Positions 23,795 through 32,868 of a stretch of 57,045 bases of DNA are shown in pieces (within the stretch, counting starts at the first letter, position 1; each line of letters starts with the position of its first letter). The stretch comes from Ruminococcus sp. UBA7013 (GTDB lineage Bacteria > Bacillota > Clostridia > Oscillospirales > Ruminococcaceae): the NCBI GenBank assembly GCA_002449585.1, contig DJXD01000136.1, positions 10,632 through 67,676 on the forward strand. Reading direction: 5' to 3'. Both the position numbers and the translations under genes were made by a program. The notes beneath the pieces were generated by a model. It saw nothing but the letters and a program-made list of their open reading frames with translations, ran no database searches and was not told where the DNA came from.

Positions 23795-26458
23795 ATGCTT
23801 TTTAAAAAGAGCAAAGCAGTGATCTCTGCTATCCTGTCTGCTGCAATGATTACTAGCACAATGGCCGCTACTGTGGCTTCTGCTGCTACTACAGATGCAG
23901 GTACAAAGGTCGCTGGCACAAGAACTAAGGCTGAAGCTTTCGGCGATACTACTTATGCTGAACGTTTCCTGTCACTCTATGACGATGTTGTTACCAATGG
24001 TCAAGATAATGGCTATCTTTCTAAGAATACCGGCGGCGGCGATTCTTTTGGTATCCCGTTCCATGCTGTAGAAGAAGTAATTATAGAAGCACCTGACTAT
24101 GGTCATGAAACAACTTCAGAAGCAATGTCTTATCTGGTATGGGCTGCCGCAATGAGAGATAATATTGCTAGCAATCATGCTGATCAGGTAAGTACAGGCA
24201 ATGTTCAGAATACTCACGATCTGGCAAAGGCTTGGAAGACTCTGGAAGTAATGGTTCCTGATGTTCAGGATAATTTCTGGACTGTTGGCAATGTCAGCGC
24301 ACAGTATTGCGGTGAATATGATAAGCCTGAACAGTGCCCGGATGCATGGGCAGGTGAAGCAGATCATACGGCTTCTAACCCGATTTATAGTTATTTCACA
24401 AGCGTTTACAAGGGCAAAGGCGGAAACGGTGGTCTGTACCTCATGCACTGGCTTGGTGACGTTGAAAACTGGTATGGCTATGGCAAGGGCACAGATTTCA
24501 CATTCATCAATACATTCCAGCGTGGTGAGCAGGAATCCTGCTGGGAAACTGTTCCTCAGCCTTGCGTAGAAGAAAAGAAAGCTGGTAACAGTGAAAAAGG
24601 TATCAAGGGTATCTTCAATAGAGATTCTAACGTAACTCCTCAGTATGCTTATACAAACGCACCTGACGCTGAAGACCGTGCAATTCAGGGTGTATTTGAT
24701 GCAAATCAGTGGGGCGTTGGTGATTCTTCCGTATCTGCCAAGGCTGCTGAGATGGGTGACGAACTCAGAAACAACATGTATGATAAATATTATCAGAAAA
24801 TTGCTGTAGACACAAGCTATGCAAGCTGGCAGAATGGCAACGCAGGTGCAGTTGACAGCTCTCATTATCTGATGAACTGGTATACATCTTGGGGCGGTGC
24901 GCTTTCTTCTTCTGGCCAGAACTGGTGCTGGCAGATCGGCTGCTCTCACTGCCATGAATTCTATCAGAATCCGCTTGCTGCATTCGCTCTGATTCAGGAT
25001 AATGATCTGAAGAGCGGCATGAAGGCTCAGGGTGCTGTAGAAGATTATACAAAATCTCTGGAAAGACAGATGGAATTCTATCTGTGGTTACAGTCTGCAA
25101 ATGGTCCGATCGCCGGCGGTGCTACTAACTCTTATAAAGGCCGTTATGAAGCATATCCTTCCGGAGTATCCACATTCTATGGTATGATGTACTGGGCTCA
25201 TCCCGTATATGGTGACCCGGTATCTAATAACTGGATCGGCAACCAGGTATGGGCTGTACAGCGTCTGGCTGAATTGTATTACTGGGCATCTCAGAACGAT
25301 ACAACAGGTGTAAGACCTGGCAATATGTCTCTGACAGAAGCTCTGGAACAGATTCTTGATAAGTGGTGCACATGGTTTATTAATAACACTGTTCTCACAG
25401 AGGATGGAGATTATTATATTCCTTCTGGTTTGACATGGAGCGGCCAGCCTGATACATGGAATGGTTCTGCAACTGGCAATACTGGCCTGACATGCGAAAT
25501 CAATGGCTATGGCAATGGTGACTTTGGTTGTGTTTCTTCTCTTGCTAATACTCTGATTTATTATGCAAAGACGAAGGGCGTTACTGCTGCTGATATTAAG
25601 GGCAAGAAATTTGATGTTGGTGGTGCATATCCGTCTAGCTCTGTTACTATCGAAGGCGTATCTGCTCCCGCTGGCAAGACCTATAATGTAGGTGATGCAG
25701 AAGTTCCGACTGTTGGTCTGTATCTGGCTCAGCAGCTGCTTGACCGTGAGTGGAATGTTGGCCGTGATAATATCGGTCTGACAAGAAAAGATCACAATGG
25801 CTCTTTCGCTCGTATGTTCTCTCAGGGCGTATGGGTACCGACAAGCTATAATGGCAAGATGCCGAACGGTGATGAAATTAAGAATGGTATCAACTTCCTG
25901 GATATCCGCTCTATGTATCTGGATCAGAGCAACTGTGTAGGAGTTAAGACTTCTGATGAAGCAATTGCTTTGGTAAAGGAACTGAAAGAAGCTTATGACA
26001 AGGACGTTGCAGCCGGTGCTGATTGGGCAAGCAGAAGTGATCTGTCTGCATCCAGTGATGAAGGCGGTGCAGCTCTGTCTGAATTCAAGAATGTTGGCGC
26101 AGTAGATCTGTATTATCACAGATTCTGGCATGCTGGTGACATCATGATGGCTCTGGGCGATATGGCTACACTGTATCCAGATCTGACTCCGACTATCCAG
26201 TATGGTGAAGAAAATCCGGAGACTTCTGAAGATACTACAACAGATCCTAAGTGGGGCGATGCAAACTGCGATGGTTCTGTGAACATCATGGATATCATCC
26301 TGCTGAACAAGGCTATTTATGGTAAGGCAGATCTGTCTGCTCAGGGTCTCAAGAATGCTGACGTTGATCAGGATGGCAAGCCCACCGCAACAGACTCCCT
26401 GAACATCATGAAGCTGGTTATCAAGCTCCTGTCTGATGCTGATTTCCCGATTAAGTAA
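23795..26458 (+). CDS. Family 48 cellobiohydrolase with type I dockerin
   Basis: An 887-residue secreted exocellulase, the central processive enzyme of clostridial and ruminococcal cellulosomes. The signal peptide ends near residue 31 (ATVASAA). The GH48 (alpha/alpha)6 barrel spans ~50-800. HAVEEVIIEAPDYGHETTSEA (about 90-110) contains the conserved glutamate (E109) that I align with the family's catalytic acid. Other family blocks are YLMHWLGDVENWYGYG, QRGEQESCWET and WQIGCSHCHEFYQNP. Residues 818-887 are a complete dockerin with two calcium loops, DANCDGSVNIMD and DVDQDGKPTATD. Codon choice is more biased (CTG, GGT, AAG, AAC) than in neighbours, a sign of high expression. Monocistronic, with a consensus promoter and terminator. 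Confidence 0.97.
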   Translation: MLFKKSKAVISAILSAAMITSTMAATVASAATTDAGTKVAGTRTKAEAFGDTTYAERFLSLYDDVVTNGQDNGYLSKNTGGGDSFGIPFHAVEEVIIEAPDYGHETTSEAMSYLVWAAAMRDNIASNHADQVSTGNVQNTHDLAKAWKTLEVMVPDVQDNFWTVGNVSAQYCGEYDKPEQCPDAWAGEADHTASNPIYSYFTSVYKGKGGNGGLYLMHWLGDVENWYGYGKGTDFTFINTFQRGEQESCWETVPQPCVEEKKAGNSEKGIKGIFNRDSNVTPQYAYTNAPDAEDRAIQGVFDANQWGVGDSSVSAKAAEMGDELRNNMYDKYYQKIAVDTSYASWQNGNAGAVDSSHYLMNWYTSWGGALSSSGQNWCWQIGCSHCHEFYQNPLAAFALIQDNDLKSGMKAQGAVEDYTKSLERQMEFYLWLQSANGPIAGGATNSYKGRYEAYPSGVSTFYGMMYWAHPVYGDPVSNNWIGNQVWAVQRLAELYYWASQNDTTGVRPGNMSLTEALEQILDKWCTWFINNTVLTEDGDYYIPSGLTWSGQPDTWNGSATGNTGLTCEINGYGNGDFGCVSSLANTLIYYAKTKGVTAADIKGKKFDVGGAYPSSSVTIEGVSAPAGKTYNVGDAEVPTVGLYLAQQLLDREWNVGRDNIGLTRKDHNGSFARMFSQGVWVPTSYNGKMPNGDEIKNGINFLDIRSMYLDQSNCVGVKTSDEAIALVKELKEAYDKDVAAGADWASRSDLSASSDEGGAALSEFKNVGAVDLYYHRFWHAGDIMMALGDMATLYPDLTPTIQYGEENPETSEDTTTDPKWGDANCDGSVNIMDIILLNKAIYGKADLSAQGLKNADVDQDGKPTATDSLNIMKLVIKLLSDADFPIK

Positions 26459-26484
26459 TTCATACATCACAAAATATAAAAAAA

Positions 26485-26514
26485 CAGGGCAGCTTTGGCT
26501 GTCCTGCTTTTTTT
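26485..26514 (+). terminator. Terminator of the GH48 gene
   Basis: CAGGGCAGC and GCTGTCCTG (9 bp, one G-U) with a TTTG loop, then seven T. A poly-A run on the 5' side also makes it work for the converging LysR gene. Confidence 0.9.
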
Positions 26515-27415
26515 AGTGATTAAGATAATTACGCAATTCTTGAAGATATAGCTCTCCGAGACTGCTAAGTGTCATATGTTTTCTGGTAATATAGCCGATC
26601 TGCATAATGCTGTGATCATCTTTCAAAGGAAGGGCGGCATAATCTGAACCGTTTAGATCATCGCAGATAATGCCGCAACAAAAAGTATAGCCATTCAGGC
26701 CTTTCATGAGATTTAGCATAGTGGCTCGATCAGAAGCTTTGATTACACGGGCAAAATCATTCATGCTAAAAATTTCTTCGGCAAAATAGAAAGAACTTCG
26801 ATCTCCCTGTTCAAACGTCAGACAGGGATAATCTGACAGCTGATCAAATAAGATAGCATCCTGCTTTGCAAGGGGATGACCTTTCCAGAGATAAATATAA
26901 ATGCCGCAGCTGATCAAAGAATGAAATTCCAGATGATTGGCCTGAAAGAGTTTTTGCATGATCTGGGAATTAAAATCACTCAGATACAGGATACCTATTT
27001 CACTTTTGAGGGTTCTCACATCTTCAATCACTTCGGAAGTTTTGGTTTCTCTGATAGCAAATTCATAATCATAAGTATCAAATTTGCGGACGAGTTCCAC
27101 AAATGCCTTTGTTACAAAAGAATAATGCTGTGCAGATACGCCGAATTTTTTGCGGACTTTGCCGCCGGTATATTTTTCCTGTAATGCTTCATATTGCTGA
27201 TAGACTTGCCGGGCATATGTCAGGAATTCCATGCCATCAGCGGTGAGGGAAACGCCTTTTCCACTGCGATTGAAAATCGTGATTCCGGTTTCTTTTTCCA
27301 GTTCTTTCATGGCACTGGTCAGGGATGGCTGTGCAATGTATAATAATTCAGCCGCTTTGTTCATAGAACCAGTTTCAGAAATGACAATTGCATAATGTAA
27401 CTGCTGTAAAGTCAA
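26513..27415 (-). CDS. LysR-family transcriptional regulator
   Basis: A 300-residue LTTR. The winged HTH is at 1-60 (QLHYAIVISETGSMNKAAELL, AQPSLTSAMKELE, IFNRSGKGVSLT). The effector domain follows from ~90, with two Rossmann-like lobes (FGVSAQHYSF, EIGILYLSDFN, YPCLTFEQGD). The start is TTG 27415, 7 nt after GGAGG. It lies 23 bp after the comEA-like gene on the same strand, so it may be the last gene of the recD2 operon. It also converges on the GH48 gene. Its ligand and targets cannot be read from the sequence. Confidence 0.9.
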   Translation of the reverse strand: MTLQQLHYAIVISETGSMNKAAELLYIAQPSLTSAMKELEKETGITIFNRSGKGVSLTADGMEFLTYARQVYQQYEALQEKYTGGKVRKKFGVSAQHYSFVTKAFVELVRKFDTYDYEFAIRETKTSEVIEDVRTLKSEIGILYLSDFNSQIMQKLFQANHLEFHSLISCGIYIYLWKGHPLAKQDAILFDQLSDYPCLTFEQGDRSSFYFAEEIFSMNDFARVIKASDRATMLNLMKGLNGYTFCCGIICDDLNGSDYAALPLKDDHSIMQIGYITRKHMTLSSLGELYLQELRNYLNH

Positions 27416-27438
27416 AAAAATTCCTCCTTGGGATCAAA

Positions 27439-28392
27439 TCAGCCAGATGGCCGAACATAGGGAATCTGCGTGTTGCCTTGATCATCTACAGAAAGATAAG
27501 ACTCCCATGATAGATATAAATCAGTGGTGACATGCTCGGCAAGCGTAAGTTCCAGAATATTATGAAAAATATGAATTTCTTCCTCTCGAAGCTGGATAAT
27601 TTCCTCAGCAAGAGCATCATCACAGCCGGGAAGCCGGAGCAGATCCTCTTTGATGGCAGTATTCAGATTAATCACGGGGATTGCCGGGGGTTCTGTTGGT
27701 TCTGGGAAATATTCTGTTTCAAGATAGAGATAAGGCAGGATTTCAGAATATTTTATTTCTCCAATGCCGGAAATAGATAATAATTCCTGACAGTTCAGAA
27801 AACCGCCTTGTTCCTCACGATAAGCAATAATAGATTCTGCGGTCATGATACCAATTCCCGGAATGGCGCATAATTCCTCAACAGATGCCTGATTTAGATC
27901 CAGAGGAAATAAGATTTCTAAGATTTCTATAATAGTTTCTGATTCAGATGGCTCTGTGATAGAAATTTCTGTTTCAGAAGTGCATTCTGTCGGCGGTTCT
28001 GTTTCACAGCTCAGTAAAATAGAAATTTCTGTTTCAGAAGTGCATTCTGTCGGCGGTTCTGTTTCACAGCTCAATAAAATAGAAATTTCTGATAGCAATC
28101 GATCCGGTACACATGCGACTAATTCTGAAATTTCTGAAAATTTCCCGTTTTTCTCCCGATAATCGACAATCTGATCCGCCAGAGGACGGCTCACATCCGG
28201 AAGCTGTGAAAGATTTTCGGCAGAGGCTTGATTAATATCCAGAAAAACCGTTTCTTCCGGAACTGTTAATGCATAATCATGCGTATACGGCTGAATCATT
28301 TCCAGAGTGCGCTGATCTGATTGATACAGAATAATGCCAGAAAGAATGATGCTGGAAAGATAAAGGCAGAATAATAAAATCAATCGTTTCAT
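27439..28392 (-). CDS. comEA: ComEA-like helix-hairpin-helix protein with internal duplication
   Basis: A 317-residue protein with an N-terminal membrane helix (LILLFCLYLSSIILSGIILY), so it is anchored with the rest outside. Three DNA-binding HhH segments follow: INQASAENLSQLPDV, LNQASVEELCAIPGIG plus LLSISGIGEIKYSEI, and LNTAIKEDLLRLPG. A Thr/Glu-rich linker near 100-150 contains a 20-residue segment (starting ISILLSCETEPP) present twice. ComEA binds DNA outside the cell for uptake; the three HhH units and long linker are unusual. Its start overlaps the mreB stop (TGATG). Confidence 0.8.
   Translation of the reverse strand: MKRLILLFCLYLSSIILSGIILYQSDQRTLEMIQPYTHDYALTVPEETVFLDINQASAENLSQLPDVSRPLADQIVDYREKNGKFSEISELVACVPDRLLSEISILLSCETEPPTECTSETEISILLSCETEPPTECTSETEISITEPSESETIIEILEILFPLDLNQASVEELCAIPGIGIMTAESIIAYREEQGGFLNCQELLSISGIGEIKYSEILPYLYLETEYFPEPTEPPAIPVINLNTAIKEDLLRLPGCDDALAEEIIQLREEEIHIFHNILELTLAEHVTTDLYLSWESYLSVDDQGNTQIPYVRPSG
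27961..28080 (-). repeat. 60-bp tandem duplication inside comEA
   Basis: 27961-28020 and 28021-28080 are identical at 59 of 60 positions; the one difference is G versus A at the 54th base. It is in frame (20 codons), so copy number can change without breaking the protein. A third copy begins (AGAAATTTCTG) and stops after 11 bases. Confidence 0.97.
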
Positions 28393-29411
28393 CAGCGATA
28401 TTTATAAATTGTGACTCCCTCAAAGCCATCAAGCAGATGATTGATTTTCTGAAATGCCAGCCCTGTGCCCTTGGCAACGCAATGCATAGTATCTTTTGCC
28501 ATCACACAATTGACATTCAATGTCCGATGAATCAATTCACGCAGACCGCCAAGCAATGCGCCCCCGCCTGTCAGAAGAATGCCATTTTCATGAATATCGC
28601 CTACTAATTCCGGCGGCGTTTCTTCTAATACTTTCCGAATTGCTTCCAGAATCGCAAAAATTTCATCTTCAATGGCTGTATATAATTCCATTTCATTCAG
28701 TTCTATCATATCAGGAAGCCCCCGGATGATGCTCCGGCCTTTCACGGATAATGTCACATCTTCTCTAGGATCATAGAGATTTGTCAGCGTTTTTTTCACA
28801 TATTCAGCCGTCTGTTCTCCGATCAGGAGTTTATAATGATTCGCCATATATTTCATAATTGCTTTATCAATCTGAGAGCCAGCACTCTTGACAGAATGAG
28901 ATGTCACAATACCATTCATGGAAACAATCGCAATATCTGTTGTACCGCCACCAATATCAACAACCATATGTCCCCTTGCTCTGCCGATGTTAATGCCTGC
29001 GCCCAACATAGCGGCAATTGGTTCATCAATCAGATAAGCTTTTCGACATCCGGCACTCATGACGGCATCCCCCACAGCTCTTTTTTCAAGATCTGTGATA
29101 AAAGCAGGCACACAGATAATCATCCTTGGTTTAATTAGCTGATGACCGCATATTTTTTGCAGAAATTCTCTGATCATGCATTGTGTGAGGAGATCATCAG
29201 AAATAACACCTTCTGCCATTGGTCTGACAACATCAATATAGGCTGGATTTCTGCCGATCATTTGATATGCTTCTGAACCAACAGCAAGAATTCTCTGTGT
29301 GCATTTATTATAAGCAATCACAGAGGGTTCAGACAAGACAACGCCTTTTCTTCCGTAAGTCATAACTATATTTGCCGTTCCAAGATCAATGCCAATATCA
29401 GTGGTACTCAT
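28392..29411 (-). CDS. mreB: MreB-family actin-like cell shape protein
   Basis: A 339-residue cytoplasmic filament protein: phosphate-1 motif GIDLGTANI, phosphate-2 VVDIGGGTTDIA and adenosine motif ILLTGGGALLGGL. It organises the elongation machinery along the membrane. No mreC or mreD follows; instead it sits between comFC and comEA with overlapping codons at both ends (ATGA and TGATG). It may be an Mbl- or MreBH-type paralogue rather than the main MreB. Confidence 0.9.
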   Translation of the reverse strand: MSTTDIGIDLGTANIVMTYGRKGVVLSEPSVIAYNKCTQRILAVGSEAYQMIGRNPAYIDVVRPMAEGVISDDLLTQCMIREFLQKICGHQLIKPRMIICVPAFITDLEKRAVGDAVMSAGCRKAYLIDEPIAAMLGAGINIGRARGHMVVDIGGGTTDIAIVSMNGIVTSHSVKSAGSQIDKAIMKYMANHYKLLIGEQTAEYVKKTLTNLYDPREDVTLSVKGRSIIRGLPDMIELNEMELYTAIEDEIFAILEAIRKVLEETPPELVGDIHENGILLTGGGALLGGLRELIHRTLNVNCVMAKDTMHCVAKGTGLAFQKINHLLDGFEGVTIYKYR

Positions 29412-30109
29412 TCGGGATTCTCCTTTTTTTTAGGTGCAGTTGTGGATGCTGCGGCAGCAGTGACAGAGAAAGCACCATTTTCTTTGAGAAGTGTAGCACA
29501 GCGGCTCATAGTACTGCCAGTTGTGAGAACATCATCACACAGCAGGATTTTCTGATTTTCAAGGGAAACAGGATATGCTTTGAATGCATTGACATTCCGG
29601 GCACGTTCCTGTACAGATTTCAGCAAATGCTGTTCTGTGCCGGGCGTTGGTTTATATAAAACATCTTCCCGGAATGGCACATCCAGCAGACGGGAAATTT
29701 CTTTTGCGATCAATGCGGCTTGATTATATCCTCGAAGCCGTTGTTTTGAGATATGCATAGGGACAGGAATGATAGCATCAAAAGTTCCGTAATACTGGCC
29801 ATATTGCAAACGCTGGGCAATAATCTGGGCGGCAAAATAGGCGAAATTTGTATTTCTGGAATTTTTCAGGCAGATCACAGCAGGAGAAGTTTGTTTATCA
29901 TAGCGGCAGGCGATAACGGCTTTGTCATAGCTTGGGGTGTGATGCTGACACATGCAGGAAACTTTTCCACAATGATGACAATAATCATCTTGACCAAGAA
30001 GCATTTTCTCTCCGCAGACATCGCAGAGAAGCTCTTCCGCTGTGAGAAATGTTTCACATAATGGGCAGAAATTGGGATAGAAAAAATTAAGAATTTTCTT
30101 CCGGATCAT
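29408..30109 (-). CDS. comFC: ComFC-type phosphoribosyltransferase with zinc-finger N-terminus
   Basis: A 233-residue protein. The N-terminal ~50 residues carry CPLC, CDVC, CHHC and CMC pairs typical of ComF zinc ribbons. The C-terminal PRTase domain has the intact PRPP loop ILLCDDVLTTGSTM and the RLRGYNQA motif. In Bacillus the ComF operon aids DNA transformation. The start is ATG 30109, 7 nt after AGGAG; it overlaps the recD2 end by 23 bp. No helicase ComFA is adjacent, but RecD2 is. Confidence 0.9.
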   Translation of the reverse strand: MIRKKILNFFYPNFCPLCETFLTAEELLCDVCGEKMLLGQDDYCHHCGKVSCMCQHHTPSYDKAVIACRYDKQTSPAVICLKNSRNTNFAYFAAQIIAQRLQYGQYYGTFDAIIPVPMHISKQRLRGYNQAALIAKEISRLLDVPFREDVLYKPTPGTEQHLLKSVQERARNVNAFKAYPVSLENQKILLCDDVLTTGSTMSRCATLLKENGAFSVTAAAASTTAPKKKENPE

Positions 30110-32309
30110 GATCAAGCTCCTGTTCCAGCATATATTTCAAACAAGAATAGCGTCTGTTTTTATTTGTACTCTGGATCATTTCAGCGACTTTGCCGGGGGT
30201 GCTGATCAGAATCAGCATTTTTCTGGCTCTGGTGACGGCAGTATAGAATAGATTTCGATAAGTAAGCTTTTCCATTTTGCCAAGAATGGGCAGGATAACA
30301 ACATCAAATTCGCTCCCCTGGCTTTTATGTACCGTGATAGCATAGGCAAGTTCCAGCTGTTCCATCATGTTGATTGGATAGACTGTCATTCTGCCATCAA
30401 AATCTATCACAGCTTCTCCCTGTCTGCGATTGATAGAAACAATCATGCCAATATCGCCATTAAAAATGCCTGATCCTGTTTCTTCATCTTTTTTCCATTC
30501 GATATCATAATTATTTTTTGTCTGCATGACTTTATCGCCGGTACGGAATTCATAAAGGCTTGACCGGACTTGTGATTTTTGTGCATCAGGAGGATTCAGC
30601 CGTGCTTGAATGGCTTTATTCAGCTCAACCGTGCCAAGCAATCCAATCCGGGAAGGGCAAATAATTTGAATTTCTTTAAATGCAGAATAAGAGTAGGCAT
30701 TTGGCAGACGATGACAGGTAAGATCAATTACTAATTCTGATGCTGATTCATAATCTTGTCTATGAAAGAAAAAGAAATCATTATCTTTCCGGAGCAGTTC
30801 CGGCATATCGCCATTGACGATTTTATGAGCATTGGTGATGATACAGCTTTTTTGTGCCTGACGAAAGATTTCTTTGAGAGTGATAACAGGCATACAATGG
30901 CTATCAATCAGATGTTGCAGCAGATTGCCAGCTCCTACAGAAGGGAGCTGATCGCTATCTCCCACAAGAATCAGTTTACAGCCAAGTTTTAAAGCTCTCA
31001 GCAGACTGGAAAACAGAAGTACATCCACCATTGACATCTCGTCAATAATAAGCACTTGACAGGAGAGAGGATTTTCTTCATTATGAACAAATTTCAGAAG
31101 TCCTCCGGCATCATAGCGAACTTCCAGAAGCCTGTGAATGGTTTTGGCTTCATAGCCTGTCAGATCAGAAACACGTTTTGCAGCTCGTCCGGTTGGAGCG
31201 GCGATGCAGAAATGAAGATTTCTTTTTTTCAGGCAGGAGATAATGCCATTGAGTGTGGTTGTTTTTCCTGTGCCAGGCCCTCCGGTCAAAATTAGCATGC
31301 CTTCGGACATGGCCTGATGAATGGCTTGTTTCTGCATTTCTGCATACTGGATTCCTGTATAATTTTCTGTTTCTTGAATCAGATTTTCATCCGCAAAGCT
31401 TTGATATGGCTTTGCATATTTTCGCATAATAGCAATTCTATCAGCAATATATTCTTCTGCAATATAATATTCCAGAAGATAGACAAATTCCCGTTCGCCT
31501 TTCAGAAATTCAACAATCGTCTGTTTTTCAAGTTCCTGATGATAGATTTCATAGAAAAGAGACTCATTGATTTCCAGAAATGAAATTGCTTTCTGTGCGA
31601 GGGTTTCCAAGGGAATACAAGTATGTCCGGCATCTGCATTATGTTTCAGAATATAGATAATGCCGGCAGCAATCCGACAGGGGGCATTTTTAGGAATATG
31701 AAGATCATGGGCATAATTTTCGGCATTCTGAAAGCTCATGCCAATTAATTCATTGCAAAGCAAATAAGGATTTTTTTCCGTAAGTGATTGGCATTTTGTC
31801 CCCCAGATCCGGAAAGCTCGCATTGCATAGCGTGATTTGATGCCATAGTTTTCAAAATAAGAAATCACCCGTCTGAGTGCAAAAATTTGTTTTGCCTGCG
31901 CAGTGATTTCATCACATTTTTTCTGTGTCATACCAGGAACTTTGATCAGCTGTTCTGGTTCTTCTTCCATGATTTTAAATGTATCCGTGCCGAAAGTTTT
32001 GACAATCTTGGCGGCAAGCAATTTTCCAATGCCTTTGAATGCATCAGAACTAAGATAACGTTCAATATTAGCAGGTGTATCAGGCAGACGGCGTTCACAG
32101 GTTTCGGCCTGAAACTGCGTGCCATATCTGGGATGGGTGATATATTGGCCTTCTAATGATAAGAATTCTCCTTCATCTGTTTCGCCAAGCTCTCCGGTAA
32201 CTGTTTTAAGAATGCCATTAGCATTGAGTTCTAAGACAGTATAGCCATTTTCTTCATTTCGAAATAGAACAGTTTCAACAGTGCCTTCAAGATGTTTGAG
32301 ATCTGACAT
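30087..32309 (-). CDS. recD2: RecD2-type ATP-dependent DNA helicase
   Basis: A 740-residue SF1 helicase without RecBC partners. It has an N-terminal OB-like part (EGTVETVLFRNEENGYTVLEL), tandem HhH region (FKGIGKLLAAKIV, VPGMTQKKCDEI), Walker A GGPGTGKTTT, motif II IDEMSMVD, and C-terminal VHKSQGSEFD and AVTRAR motifs. RecD2 unwinds 5'-to-3' in repair and replication stress. It heads an operon with comFC, mreB and comEA. The length is typical. Confidence 0.95.
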   Translation of the reverse strand: MSDLKHLEGTVETVLFRNEENGYTVLELNANGILKTVTGELGETDEGEFLSLEGQYITHPRYGTQFQAETCERRLPDTPANIERYLSSDAFKGIGKLLAAKIVKTFGTDTFKIMEEEPEQLIKVPGMTQKKCDEITAQAKQIFALRRVISYFENYGIKSRYAMRAFRIWGTKCQSLTEKNPYLLCNELIGMSFQNAENYAHDLHIPKNAPCRIAAGIIYILKHNADAGHTCIPLETLAQKAISFLEINESLFYEIYHQELEKQTIVEFLKGEREFVYLLEYYIAEEYIADRIAIMRKYAKPYQSFADENLIQETENYTGIQYAEMQKQAIHQAMSEGMLILTGGPGTGKTTTLNGIISCLKKRNLHFCIAAPTGRAAKRVSDLTGYEAKTIHRLLEVRYDAGGLLKFVHNEENPLSCQVLIIDEMSMVDVLLFSSLLRALKLGCKLILVGDSDQLPSVGAGNLLQHLIDSHCMPVITLKEIFRQAQKSCIITNAHKIVNGDMPELLRKDNDFFFFHRQDYESASELVIDLTCHRLPNAYSYSAFKEIQIICPSRIGLLGTVELNKAIQARLNPPDAQKSQVRSSLYEFRTGDKVMQTKNNYDIEWKKDEETGSGIFNGDIGMIVSINRRQGEAVIDFDGRMTVYPINMMEQLELAYAITVHKSQGSEFDVVILPILGKMEKLTYRNLFYTAVTRARKMLILISTPGKVAEMIQSTNKNRRYSCLKYMLEQELDHDPEENS

Positions 32310-32346
32310 ATAAAAAAATCCCCTTCCTGTATTGCATACTCTTAAT

Positions 32347-32375
32347 ATTATACTACATTTTCAGAAGAATTGCAA
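32347..32375 (-). promoter_or_regulatory. Promoter of the recD2 operon
   Basis: TTGCAA (32370-32375), 17 bp, TATAAT (32347-32352) on the minus strand. It lies over the end of the small membrane protein gene. Confidence 0.7.
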
Positions 32376-32716
32376 CAGGTTCTGCAATTTTTTTTGAGAA
32401 TTTCCTGAGCATCAGGAAGAGAGAGCGGACAGAAAAAATCATGTTGATGGCTCATATCTTCACAAAGATCTTTTGTTTCAGAATCTTGCCAGATCAGAAA
32501 AATGCATTGCAAAACAGAACTATCCATCCAAGCCACCTGACTGGCATAAAATTCAAGAAATGCCTTTGTAGAGGGAGAGGCATCAGGGACAGGGAGCATC
32601 ACGAAAGGGGAAAGCTTATTTTCTGCTGGAGGGACGGAATGAATCAGACAGGCAAAAGTGGTAAGACTTCCGGCGATCAGAAGCAGAAACAGGAACAACA
32701 TCGCAAAGATAGACAT
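32348..32716 (-). CDS. Small single-helix membrane protein, unknown
   Basis: A 122-residue protein starting at ATG 32716, with GGAGGG 7 nt upstream; the longer frame to 32773 lacks a site. It has one N-terminal helix (FAMLFLFLLLIAGSLTTFACLI), then a soluble part with several Cys (QCIFLIWQDSETKDLCEDM) and a C-terminal CRTCC. The cysteine cluster hints at metal binding or disulphides. No family recognised. Its last codons overlap the recD2 promoter. Confidence 0.55.
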   Translation of the reverse strand: MSIFAMLFLFLLLIAGSLTTFACLIHSVPPAENKLSPFVMLPVPDASPSTKAFLEFYASQVAWMDSSVLQCIFLIWQDSETKDLCEDMSHQHDFFCPLSLPDAQEILKKNCRTCCNSSENVV

Positions 32717-32753
32717 GGAAAATCCCTCCAAATTCAGATCAGTTTCTGCTTTT

Positions 32754-32782
32754 ATTTTATGCAGACAGCACAAAGTTGTGAA
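32754..32782 (-). promoter_or_regulatory. Putative promoter of the small membrane protein gene
   Basis: TTCACA (32777-32782), 17 bp, TAAAAT (32754-32759) on the minus strand; both boxes depart from consensus. Confidence 0.4.
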
Positions 32783-32827
32783 AAATATTTTTTTTTCGCC
32801 GGAACTATAGAAAAATTTTCGGAATTA

Positions 32828-32836
32828 TGCTATAAT
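32828..32836 (+). promoter_or_regulatory. Extended -10 promoter of the histidinol phosphatase gene
   Basis: TG-C-TATAAT forms an extended -10; no good -35 box lies 17 bp upstream, as is usual for this promoter type. It is divergent from the minus-strand promoter at 32754. Confidence 0.5.
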
Positions 32837-32868
32837 AAAAGCAGTGTACAGAAAGGGGGAAAATATTT

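Noticed and set aside
24116..24955. 279-codon antisense frame in GH48
   Set aside because: Same cause as the longer antisense frame; the GH48 call on the plus strand is certain.
25088..26470. 460-codon open frame antisense to the GH48 gene
   Set aside because: It covers the GH48 coding region on the other strand, has no start signal or recognisable domain, and arises from strong codon bias.
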